Part shown: positions 8,466 through 17,408 of the stretch, in pieces
How positions within the stretch are numbered: position 1 is the stretch's first letter
How the letters are laid out: every line of letters starts with the position of its first letter
Origin: Paenibacillus sp. URB8-2
GTDB lineage: Bacteria > Bacillota > Bacilli > Paenibacillales > Paenibacillaceae
DNA: 64,000 bases
Assembly (NCBI RefSeq): GCF_013393385.1
Contig: NZ_AP023239.1
Coordinates: 2,418,001-2,482,000 of the forward strand
Direction: 5' to 3'
Translations under genes and position numbers: made by a program
The notes under the pieces: generated by a model
Database searches by the model: none
Told to the model about the DNA's origin: nothing
What the model saw: the letters and a program-made list of their open reading frames with translations, nothing else

Positions 8466-9308
8466 ATGGCGAAGAATTTACAAGACACAACTACTCTGCA
8501 TAATGGTGTAAGCATGCCGTGGTTTGGTTTGGGTGTATTTAAAGTAGAGGAAGGTCCCGAACTTGAGAATGCTGTAAAAGTGGCGATCAAACATGGATAC
8601 CGCAGCATTGATACGGCAGCCATTTACGGAAATGAAGAAGGTGTCGGACGGGGAATCCGCCAAGGGCTTGAAGAAGCGAGCATTGGCAGAGAAGAACTTT
8701 TTGTGACATCTAAAGTATGGAATGCCGATCTGGGATATGAATCAACGTTGGCTGCCTATGAGACCAGCCTGCAAAAACTGGGCCTGGATTACCTGGATCT
8801 GTACCTGATTCACTGGCCGAAAGAAGGAAAGTTTAAAGAAGCCTGGAGAGCGCTGGAAACCATTTATAAAGAAGGCCGTGTAAAAGCGATTGGTGTCAGC
8901 AACTTCCAAATTCATCATCTTGAAGAGTTAATGGTTGACGCGGAGATTAAACCTATGGTGAATCAAGTGGAGTACCATCCCCGGTTAACCCAAAAGGAAT
9001 TACAGCAATATTGCCAGCAGCAAGGCATTCAATTTGAAGCGTGGTCGCCGCTCATGCAGGGTGAACTCCTGGATAATCAGGAACTTAAAGAAATTGCGGA
9101 TAAATACAATAAATCCATTGCCCAGGTTATTTTGCGCTGGGACCTGCAGAACGGTGTGGTGACGATTCCTAAGTCTACAAAAGAACATCGAATCGTAGAA
9201 AATGCCAGCATTTTTGATTTCGAATTAACGCAAGAGGATATGAAGCAAATCGACAATCTGAACCAAAATCATCGGGTCGGTCCGGATCCGGACAATTTTG
9301 ATTTCTAA
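8466..9308 (+). CDS. Aldo/keto reductase (glyoxal/2,5-diketogluconate reductase type)
   Basis: A 280-residue NADPH-dependent carbonyl reductase with a TIM-barrel fold. The catalytic tetrad is visible: Asp in SIDTAAIYGNE, Tyr in the same motif, Lys in VTSKVWNADLGYE, His in YLIHWPKEG. The C-terminal IPKSTKEHRIVEN segment is the NADP phosphate site. It closely resembles Bacillus YvgN/YtbE, which detoxify methylglyoxal and other aldehydes. The start follows GGAGGAAAG. Its neighbours suggest a response to reactive carbonyls or quinones. Confidence 0.92.
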   Translation: MAKNLQDTTTLHNGVSMPWFGLGVFKVEEGPELENAVKVAIKHGYRSIDTAAIYGNEEGVGRGIRQGLEEASIGREELFVTSKVWNADLGYESTLAAYETSLQKLGLDYLDLYLIHWPKEGKFKEAWRALETIYKEGRVKAIGVSNFQIHHLEELMVDAEIKPMVNQVEYHPRLTQKELQQYCQQQGIQFEAWSPLMQGELLDNQELKEIADKYNKSIAQVILRWDLQNGVVTIPKSTKEHRIVENASIFDFELTQEDMKQIDNLNQNHRVGPDPDNFDF

Positions 9309-9321
9309 ACGTAATAAGACG

Positions 9322-9359
9322 ATCCATCCCTTGAATTTTTTGAGGGGTGGATTATTTTT
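9322..9359 (+). terminator. Rho-independent terminator
   Basis: ATCCATCCC and GGGGTGGAT form a 9-bp stem followed by a T-rich stretch ending TTTTT. It lies between the reductase and the next oxidoreductase, so read-through between them is probably partial. Confidence 0.75.
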
Positions 9360-9381
9360 CAGAGGGAAAGGGGCCTGAGCG

Positions 9382-10356
9382 ATGATTGGAATTGGAATTG
9401 AGGAATACGGCGATGAACAACAACTGAAGAAGATCGCTGTACCAACTGAACCTTTGGGACCGGAAGACCTGCTGATTTCCATAAAAGCAAGCGGTGTAAA
9501 CCCCGTGGACTGGAAAGTGCGGGAAGGACTTTTGCGCGAAGCTTTTCCATACCGGCTCCCCCTGATTTTAGGCTGGGATGCGGCGGGAACAGTGGCGGCG
9601 GTCGGTTCGCAGGTGACCGGATTTAAAGTCGGAGACGATGTCTTTTTCAGACCGGAGATGGAAAAACAGGGCACGTACGCCGATGAAATTGTGGTGCCAG
9701 CCCGCCTTGTCGCGCCAATGCCCCGTGGATTAACCTATGTTGAAGCGGCTTCTCTGCCTTTGGTGGGCCTTACCGTCTGGCAAGCTTTGGTGGAAGTGGG
9801 GAATGTTCAGCCAGGGGATAATGTACTTATTTTAGCCGGAAGCGGCGGGATCGGTTCGATTGCCATTCAGTTGGCCAAAGCACGCGGCGCCTACGTGGCA
9901 ACGACGACAAGCTCTAAAAACAGTGAATTTGTACGCGATTTGGGCGCGGATGAAGTTCTCGCTTATGACCTTGGCAGTATGATTACAACAACGGAATTTG
10001 ACTTTATGCTGGATACGCTTGGGGGTCCGTCTTATGGGGATGCTCTGAAATTTATGAAGAAAAATGCCACGGTGGCTACCATCATTAGCGAGCGGGATGC
10101 CATACGTCCCGATTATGCAGATACATTGGAAAAAGAACGTCAGTTGACGGTTACGTTTGTCTTTACTCGTCCGGACGGAAGGAATTTGAACCATATTCGT
10201 GAGCTTGTAGAAGCACGGCAAATAAAGCCGGTTGTAACCGAAGTCTTGCCGCTTACAGTTGATGGAGTCAGACAAGCCCACCTTTTAAGTCAGACAGGGC
10301 GGACACGTGGAAAGATTGTTTTGAGCAATATGCAAAACGAAAAAGCCTCCTGGTGA
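9382..10356 (+). CDS. Zinc-independent quinone oxidoreductase / medium-chain reductase
   Basis: A 324-residue NADPH-dependent medium-chain dehydrogenase. The N-terminal SGVNPVDWKVREG and PLILGWDAAGTV motifs and the nucleotide-binding AGSGGIGSIAIQLAKARGA are those of the zeta-crystallin/quinone oxidoreductase group; the zinc ligands of true alcohol dehydrogenases are absent. It probably reduces quinones or enones. The ATG at 9382 follows GGGAAAGGGG. It shares strand and theme with the reductase before it. The stop codon lies in the loop of the terminator hairpin. Confidence 0.88.
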   Translation: MIGIGIEEYGDEQQLKKIAVPTEPLGPEDLLISIKASGVNPVDWKVREGLLREAFPYRLPLILGWDAAGTVAAVGSQVTGFKVGDDVFFRPEMEKQGTYADEIVVPARLVAPMPRGLTYVEAASLPLVGLTVWQALVEVGNVQPGDNVLILAGSGGIGSIAIQLAKARGAYVATTTSSKNSEFVRDLGADEVLAYDLGSMITTTEFDFMLDTLGGPSYGDALKFMKKNATVATIISERDAIRPDYADTLEKERQLTVTFVFTRPDGRNLNHIRELVEARQIKPVVTEVLPLTVDGVRQAHLLSQTGRTRGKIVLSNMQNEKASW

Positions 10357-10368
10357 AGGGGGCTTTTT
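10340..10368 (+). terminator. Rho-independent terminator overlapping the stop codon
   Basis: AAAAAGCCTCC pairs with GGGGGCTTTTT (one G-U pair); the TGA stop of the oxidoreductase is within the loop. Confidence 0.85.
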
Positions 10369-10419
10369 CATTTATTATCGTTGAATGCTGGCTGCTTTTT
10401 TGTTATGATCCCGCCATTT

Positions 10420-10824
10420 TTACGCCTTTTTAATTTGTCCGCGGATTTCTCCGTCCGGATGTTGTATCGTGTGGACATTCGCGTAAGCATTGTCACGTTT
10501 AATTTCATTGACTAAGGATCTTAGAGTCATCCCACTCAGAGGCCCGACTAAGTCCGCCGCTGTTAGGGTTCCCCGCACAACCCCTCTCCTTACTGAGATG
10601 CCAAACTTGTTTGGGCCGAACAGAAATGCGACAACAGGACCGTTCTGCCCTCTCCGGCCCAGATGGATATGAGCTTGAGTGACCCGGGAAATGTTTCTTA
10701 CGGTAAGAACGAAAAACAATCTTCTGCCGTCGCGGCTAAGCTTGAAGATAGCGGTTCCGAAAGCTTGCGTCCGGACCGGAGGCACTTCATTTCTGCCAGA
10801 TAAAATAGCTCTGAATGTTCTCAT
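10420..10824 (-). CDS. CHRD-domain protein
   Basis: A 134-residue protein consisting of a single CHRD domain: FRAILSGRNEVPPVRTQAFGTA at the N-terminus, THAIHLG-like AHIHLGRRGQNGPVVAFLFG in the middle and NVHTIQHPDGEIRGQI at the end are the family hallmarks. CHRD domains are beta-rich modules first seen in chordin and common in bacterial surface or spore-associated proteins; the function is not established. No signal peptide is seen. The start follows AAAGGAGAG. Confidence 0.88.
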   Translation of the reverse strand: MRTFRAILSGRNEVPPVRTQAFGTAIFKLSRDGRRLFFVLTVRNISRVTQAHIHLGRRGQNGPVVAFLFGPNKFGISVRRGVVRGTLTAADLVGPLSGMTLRSLVNEIKRDNAYANVHTIQHPDGEIRGQIKKA

Positions 10825-10996
10825 AATATTCTCTCCTTTCGGAATAGATGAAATATCTTATTCCGGTTAAGAGAGAATGACATGTTCATAGGCCTATTTT
10901 ATTGTCAATTGTTGACTGCCGTCCGCCCTACATAAAATCCCCTTTGCCATCAAACAATTAAACTATATACCCCATGCTGGCAAGGGAGATGAAATC

Positions 10997-11950
10997 ATGA
11001 ACAAGAAACGTTTATGTCAACCGAATAGGGTCGGATCGAAAGCTGCCGTCCTCCTGATTCTGACCTTGAGCTTAGCCATTGGCGGCGGCAACGGAAAGGC
11101 AGCGGCCTGGCAGTTTTATGAATCCGTGGGACAAGGACCAGCAGCCGATCCGGCGCGTGATTATTCACTTGATAATCGGCAAATCCTGCCCGGCCGGGTG
11201 AAGACGAATACTCCGGTGCCGGCTGAACAGACAGCCGGGAGCGGAAATCCGAGTGTTGCCGTTATTATCGACGACTTTGGAAACGGTATGCGGGGAACGG
11301 AGGAAATGTTCGAACTGCCGATCAAGCTTACGGTTGCGGTGATGCCGTTTCTGTCCACCTCGGAGGCGGATGCCCGGCGGGCGCATGAACGGGGATTTGA
11401 CGTTCTGGTGCATTTGCCGATGGAACCCCGTAACGGCAAGCCGGAATGGCTCGGTCCGGGAGCCGTAAGATCGGACTTAAGCGATGAAGAAATCCGTAAG
11501 AGGGTTGAAGCGGCGGTGGACAATGTGCCTTATGCGATCGGCATCAACAATCATATGGGCTCCAAAGTTACGGGAGATCAGCGGGTCATGCGCACTGTAT
11601 TGTCCGTCTGTAAGGAAAGGGGCCTGTTCTTTGTAGACAGCCACACCAATTACCGTTCGGTAGTCGGCCAGATGGCCGTACAAATGGGCCTGCCGCGAGT
11701 GGAGAATCATGTCTTCCTGGACGACACTCATACGGCCGGTCACGTCGCCCGTCAGCTGCAATTGGCGGGGAAACGGGCGCTGGACCAGCATTATTGCGTA
11801 ACGATCGGTCATGTCGGCTTACAAGGCAAAGAGACCGCCGCAGGAATCCGCGGCGGCATCAAGGAATTAAAGAACCGTATTCAGTTCGTCGGAATTTCCG
11901 ATCTAGTGAAGAAAGAGTGGAATTGGAACCCGCGGCCTACAATTCCATGA
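10997..11950 (+). CDS. Divergent polysaccharide deacetylase family protein, secreted
   Basis: A 317-residue protein with a basic N-terminus and hydrophobic segment (AAVLLILTLSLAIGGGNG) acting as signal peptide or anchor, then a domain of the divergent polysaccharide deacetylase (YibQ-like) family: VAVIIDDFGNG holds the Asp pair, HLPMEPRN, GINNHMGSKVT the metal histidines, FFVDSHTN and ENHVFLDD follow. It probably acts on cell-wall or exopolysaccharide outside the membrane. It overlaps the convergent amidase gene by 14 bases. Confidence 0.88.
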   Translation: MNKKRLCQPNRVGSKAAVLLILTLSLAIGGGNGKAAAWQFYESVGQGPAADPARDYSLDNRQILPGRVKTNTPVPAEQTAGSGNPSVAVIIDDFGNGMRGTEEMFELPIKLTVAVMPFLSTSEADARRAHERGFDVLVHLPMEPRNGKPEWLGPGAVRSDLSDEEIRKRVEAAVDNVPYAIGINNHMGSKVTGDQRVMRTVLSVCKERGLFFVDSHTNYRSVVGQMAVQMGLPRVENHVFLDDTHTAGHVARQLQLAGKRALDQHYCVTIGHVGLQGKETAAGIRGGIKELKNRIQFVGISDLVKKEWNWNPRPTIP

Positions 11951-12662
11951 GATAAGCGGCAATGCCGCTAGATATCGCTTCGGCGATTTTCTCCTGGCCT
12001 TGCGAAGTGGTCAGCATGGCACGGTCAACCGGACTGCTTATAAATCCCGCCTCCACGATAACCGTGGGGGCGGTTATTTTGTTAAGCAGGTAGAACGGCT
12101 TTCCGGGCCGGGTATCGGACTCTACGCCGTAGAGCCCGTTCAGCTGATCCTGAATAGCTTTGGCAAGGATGAAACTGCGGCCTTCCTGGCGGTAGAGCAC
12201 AATTGGTCCGTGCTTCGAGGAAGATGGCGCCCAATTAATATGAACGCTCACGACGACAGCGGCGGGCAGCGTCTCGGCAAGCTCCTTGCGCTGGGCGAGA
12301 TCGCGCTGATGGCGGGAGCGGCTGCGAAGCCACATATTCTCCTCGCTGGGCGCATAATCGCCGAACCGGTTCAGGACGGCGTCAAAGTCATCCGCTCTCA
12401 GCAGCATGAACAGCTTGCGGGAAATGGCGAGCGTCAAATCTTTTTCCAGAATGTCTCCATGCGAGGTCCCGCCGTCAATGCCCCCGTGCCCGGCGTCGAT
12501 CAGGATGATGCGGTGACCGTGCCCAATCAGTGTTTGACGTTGTTCAGGCTGTCCATCCGGTGAGGCAAAGGACGCGTTGGCGTTACCAGCCAGCAGGGTT
12601 TCGACAATGAGCAGGACCAGCACTCCTCTTGCCGGCACTCTCCATTTGTTATTCGGAATCAA
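11937..12662 (-). CDS. N-acetylmuramoyl-L-alanine amidase, CwlD-like
   Basis: A 241-residue Amidase_3 enzyme that cleaves the amide between muramic acid and the stem peptide. The zinc ligands are in IDAGHGG, ILEKD and SVHIN, and the catalytic Glu is in VIVEAGFIS. A hydrophobic N-terminus (VLVLLIVETLLAGNANASFA) looks like a signal peptide. The size and layout match CwlD, the amidase that helps make muramic lactam in the spore cortex; an ordinary wall amidase is possible. The start is TTG at 12662, preceded by AAGGGGG. Confidence 0.87.
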   Translation of the reverse strand: MIPNNKWRVPARGVLVLLIVETLLAGNANASFASPDGQPEQRQTLIGHGHRIILIDAGHGGIDGGTSHGDILEKDLTLAISRKLFMLLRADDFDAVLNRFGDYAPSEENMWLRSRSRHQRDLAQRKELAETLPAAVVVSVHINWAPSSSKHGPIVLYRQEGRSFILAKAIQDQLNGLYGVESDTRPGKPFYLLNKITAPTVIVEAGFISSPVDRAMLTTSQGQEKIAEAISSGIAAYLMEL

Positions 12663-12840
12663 GAGATAACCCCCTTGTGTAATTTGAAGCCGGAAGTGGC
12701 TGAGCTTTGCTTCAGGGCTGTTCTTTTTCGGTTAGATTGTGCTTCAAAAGACAGATTTATGCGGATGAGGCCCGTTTAGAGCGGAGAGAAACGGTGCAAA
12801 CTAACCAATAAGGAGAGGATGACAGGAGGAGGTGAGTGCA

Positions 12841-13029
12841 GTGGCCTCGGACGGTGAAGATCTGGTCAAATACATTACTGAAAAAGTGGTCGTTTACATG
12901 GAAAGCCCGCGCGAAAGCCGCGGCCGGAACCGCGCCGGAAGACAGCCCTGGAGCCAAAAATGGTTCGGGATGCTGCCGGTCGGCTTGTCAATTTGGCGCA
13001 GCAGCCGAAAGGTTAAGGACAAAGGGTAG
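12841..13029 (+). CDS. yqzE: YqzE-family small protein
   Basis: A 62-residue basic protein. GEDLVKYITEKVVVYMESP followed by a basic stretch and WSQKWFGMLPVGLSIW matches the YqzE family of Bacillales, found near the comG competence operon in Bacillus but of unknown function. The GTG at 12841 is chosen because AGGAGGTGA at 12827-12835 gives ideal spacing; a GTG at 12832 would be too close. It stands between the amidase gene and a strong terminator. Confidence 0.8.
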   Translation: MASDGEDLVKYITEKVVVYMESPRESRGRNRAGRQPWSQKWFGMLPVGLSIWRSSRKVKDKG

Positions 13030-13047
13030 ATGAGAGAACAAATAACG

Positions 13048-13091
13048 AAAAAGCCCCATTCTCCGAAAAAATCGGAGTATGGGGCTTTATT
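13048..13091. terminator. Bidirectional terminator
   Basis: AAAGCCCCAT and ATGGGGCTTT enclose an inner CTCCGA/TCGGAG stem. It serves the yqzE-like gene on the plus strand and, with a TTTTT on the other side, the secreted-protein gene on the minus strand. Confidence 0.85.
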
Positions 13092-13113
13092 GCTTTCAAT
13101 TCATGCGGTGTGC

Positions 13114-14250
13114 TTAGCGCTTTGGTAGTGCCGCTACACCGTCGCCGGAGATATAGACTTGGAACTTGCCGCTGTGCTGAAGGGCGTCAAGCGGAAGGAA
13201 ACGCCGTCCGCCAATGCCTGAAGCGGCATAGGCTATCGTACCGCCGCCGGAAGCTTCCGGTCTTGCCCACAGCTGGTAACCTAAAACCATCAGCGGGGCG
13301 CCTAGCGTGTCGTTCGCTCCGGCATTTGACCGCAGCACAAGTCCGGGATGCCGGTGAAGCAGCTCGGCAAATTCTCCGGCTGCCAGCGGAGCGAGCTTCG
13401 GAGACGTCAGCCACAGCAGATTATCGTACGGATCTCCGGTATGTCCGGTCTGGAACATCGGCTTGGCCGCAAAGTCTGTCAGCGAACCGTAGGCCGTTAA
13501 GCCGTAGCGCTGGTCTGCTTCAGCGCTTCCGGCGACCGCTTCGGCCTTGCTTTTGTCCCAAGGAAGGATTTCCGGGACGATGGCGTTTACGTACAGCGTT
13601 TGGCCGTTCAATGTTTGGCTATTCAATGTTACTTTCCAATAAGGCAGAAGCGGCGCATAAAGCGGAATCTGTTCAATAATTTCATCGGAAGAATGGATAA
13701 GGCCTTTCTGCGCCAAGAACAGGCGCAGCTCGGTTGCGGAGTAGGGAAGACTTTCGTCGGTACCTGCTCCGTATTCGCTTAATGTATATCCGCCGTTGTC
13801 CGAGGCGGTGATGATCATATATCCGATCCGCTTATCGCCGCGGAGGAGGTTGACGAGCCATCCGTGAGTACCGGGACCGAGCGGATAAATCGATTGCTCT
13901 GCCGTCTTCCATTCCTTGAATGGAGCTTCGACGGCGAGCTTGTCCACCGCTTCACGGACAAAGGCCTTCAGCGAGTCCGGAATGGCCACATCCTGCCGTT
14001 TAGGCAGCGGCGATAGGGCTGAAGACGCCGATTGGCTAGTCCCGGCATCGGCTGCGTCAACGAATCCGGCGACCCGGGAGGAGGCAGCTTGGTCCGCTTG
14101 CTTGTCCGTCAGTCTGACGACAGGAGCGCCCGCCGCCGGCGGTCCCAAGGGAAATCCGGGAAAGGCTGCCGTCAAAGCAAGGACAAAAATGAAGAGAAAG
14201 CAAACGCGCATCGCCGAAGCGATCTGCCTTACCCTGCTGTTGTGTTCCAT
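13114..14250 (-). CDS. Secreted or membrane-anchored protein of unknown function
   Basis: A 378-residue protein with an N-terminal hydrophobic segment (VCFLFIFVLALTAAFPGFPLG) that looks like a signal peptide, a Ser/Ala-rich linker and a folded region of mixed strands with short repeats (LNSQTLNGQTLY). The ATG at 14250 follows AGGTGAA. I recognise no domain. It lies between the amidase/YqzE group and yqhG, with its own terminator, so it is probably expressed alone at the cell surface. Confidence 0.7.
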   Translation of the reverse strand: MEHNSRVRQIASAMRVCFLFIFVLALTAAFPGFPLGPPAAGAPVVRLTDKQADQAASSRVAGFVDAADAGTSQSASSALSPLPKRQDVAIPDSLKAFVREAVDKLAVEAPFKEWKTAEQSIYPLGPGTHGWLVNLLRGDKRIGYMIITASDNGGYTLSEYGAGTDESLPYSATELRLFLAQKGLIHSSDEIIEQIPLYAPLLPYWKVTLNSQTLNGQTLYVNAIVPEILPWDKSKAEAVAGSAEADQRYGLTAYGSLTDFAAKPMFQTGHTGDPYDNLLWLTSPKLAPLAAGEFAELLHRHPGLVLRSNAGANDTLGAPLMVLGYQLWARPEASGGGTIAYAASGIGGRRFLPLDALQHSGKFQVYISGDGVAALPKR

Positions 14251-14421
14251 TAGCGTTAGTTCACCTGTCTTTCTGTTTCGTGCCGGATTTGTCCAAATGT
14301 ATGGTTCATCGTTCTCACTTTCATTGTAGCGGACAAGCGCTGAAAAGGTTGTTGCAAGCTGTCGGGCTTCCGGGCGGCGGATTTCGCTTTTTTTGGCCGC
14401 TTTTAGCGAGCCGGGTCGCTT

Positions 14422-15669
14422 CTACTGCTTTCGAAGATGAAACAGGCCATAGATGACCGGCGATACGGAAATATGCGGCTCATACTGCCAAATCGTTTCC
14501 TTTCTTCGGCCATTGTACTGCTCTTCGACGGCTAGGCGCTGTTCTTCGTCGGGTTCTTTCAGCAGTTCGCCGTAGTAGGCGTCTATAATTTCAAGCTCGC
14601 CCTGCAGACGCCGCCTCGCCGCCTCGGCCCAGCCGTAATCCTGTCCGGAAAGCTTGGAAACGATACGGCGCTCCAGCAAATCGGCGCCCGTAGAGACGGT
14701 GAGTTCATAAGGCTGGATATGGACATTCTCCGGCAGCCGGGGAGACAGCTGGATGGAATTCAGCCTGGAGCCGAAGTTCTCCCGAAGTTCCCCGGTGAGA
14801 AGGGATACACCGATAAAATGCAGTTCCTCCCGCTTCAAATCGCAGCGGAGCTCCACCTTGAAGCAGACGGCAAGCCATGGCTCGTAAGCGGCTGAAAATA
14901 GCGTCATCCGTTGAAGGCTCCCCGGGACTTCGAATAGATGCAGGCATTTGCCTTCGGTCTGCGCCGCGCTCCAAATCTGGCGCAGCCGCCTGCTGCCGTA
15001 AGTGACATCCTCCCGGCGGATCAGGCCGGGACCCAGACGCGGCAGCATCGGCGTCACTCCGAAGTAACGCGAGAGGATGCTGTCATTCGGTCCTGCGTTC
15101 GCCGCCGGCGCGTTCCCGGCGCCAACTGCTGCGACGCCGGCGCTCGGTGCGGGACTACTCCCGGCGCCCGGTACGGGATTGGCGCTGGCCTGGCCGGGGC
15201 CGGTGTCTCCCCCGGCGCTCAGACCCGGGCTCGCGGCGGGGAAGGCTCCCCCGGCGTTGGGCGCCTGGCCCGGCGCTGCTCCTCCGCCAGCCGGTATCGG
15301 TGGGGCCGGCCTGCCTGATGCCGTTGCGCTGCTGGCTGTACCCGGTGCGTCCAAGCCGCCGTCTGCCGCTGCGTTGCCGATCCCGCCCGCTCCGTTTAAC
15401 CCGATGCCGCCGCGCCCGCCGCCCGGAGCAGGGGCATTCGCCGCGTCGTATTTTTCAGGGTCGAACACAAAGGTGAAGGACAGCGTCTGCGGCTCCGCGC
15501 CGGTGCGCTCGACGAATCCCCAGTAATACGGCCGGTCGGTCAACATTTGATCGGCCCGGGGGGACAGCTTTACGGTCACATGCGCCGGCGATTTTTCAAT
15601 GACCTGACATTCTGTCGCTTCCAAGTAGTCCATTACATGCTTCTGCACCTGCTGGGGGGTCATGGTCAT
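14422..15669 (-). CDS. yqhG: YqhG-family protein with a long Gly/Ala/Pro insert
   Basis: The N-terminal part (TPQQVQKHVMDYLEATECQVIEKSPAHVTVKLS and YYWGFVERTGAEPQTLSFTFVF) and C-terminal part (LFEVPGSLQRMTLFSAAYEPWLAVCFKVEL onward) match YqhG of Bacillus. Between residues about 76 and 195 lies a low-complexity Gly/Ala/Pro/Ser/Asn linker that inflates the protein to 415 residues; Bacillus YqhG is roughly 260. The function is unknown. The start ATG overlaps the yqhH stop as ATGA, so the two are translationally coupled. Confidence 0.85.
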   Translation of the reverse strand: MTMTPQQVQKHVMDYLEATECQVIEKSPAHVTVKLSPRADQMLTDRPYYWGFVERTGAEPQTLSFTFVFDPEKYDAANAPAPGGGRGGIGLNGAGGIGNAAADGGLDAPGTASSATASGRPAPPIPAGGGAAPGQAPNAGGAFPAASPGLSAGGDTGPGQASANPVPGAGSSPAPSAGVAAVGAGNAPAANAGPNDSILSRYFGVTPMLPRLGPGLIRREDVTYGSRRLRQIWSAAQTEGKCLHLFEVPGSLQRMTLFSAAYEPWLAVCFKVELRCDLKREELHFIGVSLLTGELRENFGSRLNSIQLSPRLPENVHIQPYELTVSTGADLLERRIVSKLSGQDYGWAEAARRRLQGELEIIDAYYGELLKEPDEEQRLAVEEQYNGRRKETIWQYEPHISVSPVIYGLFHLRKQ

Positions 15670-17408
15670 GGCGCGGCCTCGCTTTCATTAAGCATTCCGT
15701 CCTTCAGATCGGCCAGCGTCTGGCCGAGATTATCCACTTTGCTGCGGATTTCTTCGTTGCTTCCGGCTTCAAGCATGATTTTGTAGAGGCTTTTTTCCAG
15801 CGACTCTTTCTTCTCGAAGCGTTCCAGAATCGTATCCAGACCGCCGATTACCGTCTCGAACAGATTAATCTTCTCATGCAGCAGATGCAGGATATGCTCC
15901 TCGATCGTTCCGTTGGTGGAGAGGTTGTGGATGACGACATCGTTCTGCTGGCCCAGCCGGTGCACCCGGCCGATCCGCTGCTCGACCCGCATCGGATTCC
16001 ACGGAAGATCGAAATTGACCATATGGTGGCAGAATTGCAGATTGATTCCCTCGCCGCCCGCTTCGGTGGCAATCATCACCTGGGCGCGGCCGCGGAACAG
16101 GTCCATCATCCAGTCTTTTTTGCCGCGGTTCATGCCGCCGGAATAAGGGACGGATTGGATGCCGTGCTCGCGAAAGTATTGCAGCAAATATTCCTGCGTC
16201 GCCCGGTACTCGGTGAATACAATTACTTTTTCGTTCATCTCTTGGATGAGCGAGATGGTCTTCTCCGCCTTGGTGTTCGCCTTTACTGTCCGGATCAACT
16301 GAAGGAGCTCGATCATCCGGTCACGGCGCGGCGAGTCCTCGGGCAGCTTTTTCGTCAAATTGACCAGGGTTACGAACACCGCGTCCCGGCTGCTGCACAC
16401 CTCCCGCTGCAAGGTGACAAGCGACAGCATGCTCCTTAAATTGCCGCCCGATTCCTGATATTGATCTTTGACAAAAGAGGTAACGCCGTCATATAATGTT
16501 TGTTCTTCGGGTGAAAGAGTAAGCGGGACATTTCGCACTTTCCGCTTCGTAAAGGTCACCGGTCCTTCGCCCCTGCGGTTGCGGATCATGACCTTGGACA
16601 GCTCGCCCCGGAGCTGATCTTCGTTCTTGGCTACGCGCTTGTCCACAACGAAATTGGCGGCAAAATCCCCCTGATTTCCAAGCTGGCCCGGCTTCAGCAG
16701 GGTAATGAGATTGAACAGCTCGCCCAGATCGTTCTGGACCGGGGTGGCGGTGAGGAGCAGGCAGTATTTTTTGCGGAGCTGCTGGACAAATTGGTAGTTG
16801 GTCGTCTTCTTGTTCTTCAGCTTGTGGGCTTCGTCGATGATAAGCATGTCGTATTCGTCCGAGATCAGCCGGTCCTTGTGGGGACCGCGCTTGGCCGTAT
16901 CCATGGACGCGACGACGATGTCGTTGTCCCAGGAGTAGGCTTTTTTTTGCGCCACGGCCGATATGCCGAACTTGGTGTTCAGCTCGCGTACCCACTGCAG
17001 CACCAGCGATGCGGGAACAAGAATTAGCACTTTGGAGACCAGCCCGCGCACCAGATATTCTTTCAGCACCAGGCCCGCTTCGATCGTCTTGCCGAGGCCG
17101 ACCTCGTCCGCCAGAATCGCGCGTCCCGACATTTCAAACAGCACTTTGCGCGCCGTGTCGATTTGATGGGGGAGCGGCGACAACGATGACAGATGCTTCA
17201 TGCACTGCAGTTCCTCGAAGCTTTCCACCAGGCCGGAGGCCTCGCCTTCCATTGCCAGCCGCGACAACCTCCAGTCGCCCCAGGGGCCGCCTTTGTCCAA
17301 TCGGGACTCCAGATCTTTCAGCCATTCACGTTCGAAGGAGATAGGCACGGGGAGCGCGAAATCCTGACCTTGTTCTTGCTCCGTGTTATTGCGGGGTACC
17401 TGAGTCAT
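15666..17408 (-). CDS. yqhH: SNF2-family helicase YqhH
   Basis: A 580-residue superfamily 2 ATPase. Motif I ADEVGLGKTIEAG, motif II DEAH, motif III LTATP, motif V GGEGINLQ and motif VI QRIGRVHRLGQ are all intact, so it should be an active SNF2/RapA-like DNA translocase. RapA-type proteins recycle RNA polymerase; whether YqhH does is not known. It is the first gene of a two-gene unit with yqhG. The start ATG at 17408 has GGAGGAGA upstream. Confidence 0.93.
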   Translation of the reverse strand: MTQVPRNNTEQEQGQDFALPVPISFEREWLKDLESRLDKGGPWGDWRLSRLAMEGEASGLVESFEELQCMKHLSSLSPLPHQIDTARKVLFEMSGRAILADEVGLGKTIEAGLVLKEYLVRGLVSKVLILVPASLVLQWVRELNTKFGISAVAQKKAYSWDNDIVVASMDTAKRGPHKDRLISDEYDMLIIDEAHKLKNKKTTNYQFVQQLRKKYCLLLTATPVQNDLGELFNLITLLKPGQLGNQGDFAANFVVDKRVAKNEDQLRGELSKVMIRNRRGEGPVTFTKRKVRNVPLTLSPEEQTLYDGVTSFVKDQYQESGGNLRSMLSLVTLQREVCSSRDAVFVTLVNLTKKLPEDSPRRDRMIELLQLIRTVKANTKAEKTISLIQEMNEKVIVFTEYRATQEYLLQYFREHGIQSVPYSGGMNRGKKDWMMDLFRGRAQVMIATEAGGEGINLQFCHHMVNFDLPWNPMRVEQRIGRVHRLGQQNDVVIHNLSTNGTIEEHILHLLHEKINLFETVIGGLDTILERFEKKESLEKSLYKIMLEAGSNEEIRSKVDNLGQTLADLKDGMLNESEAAP

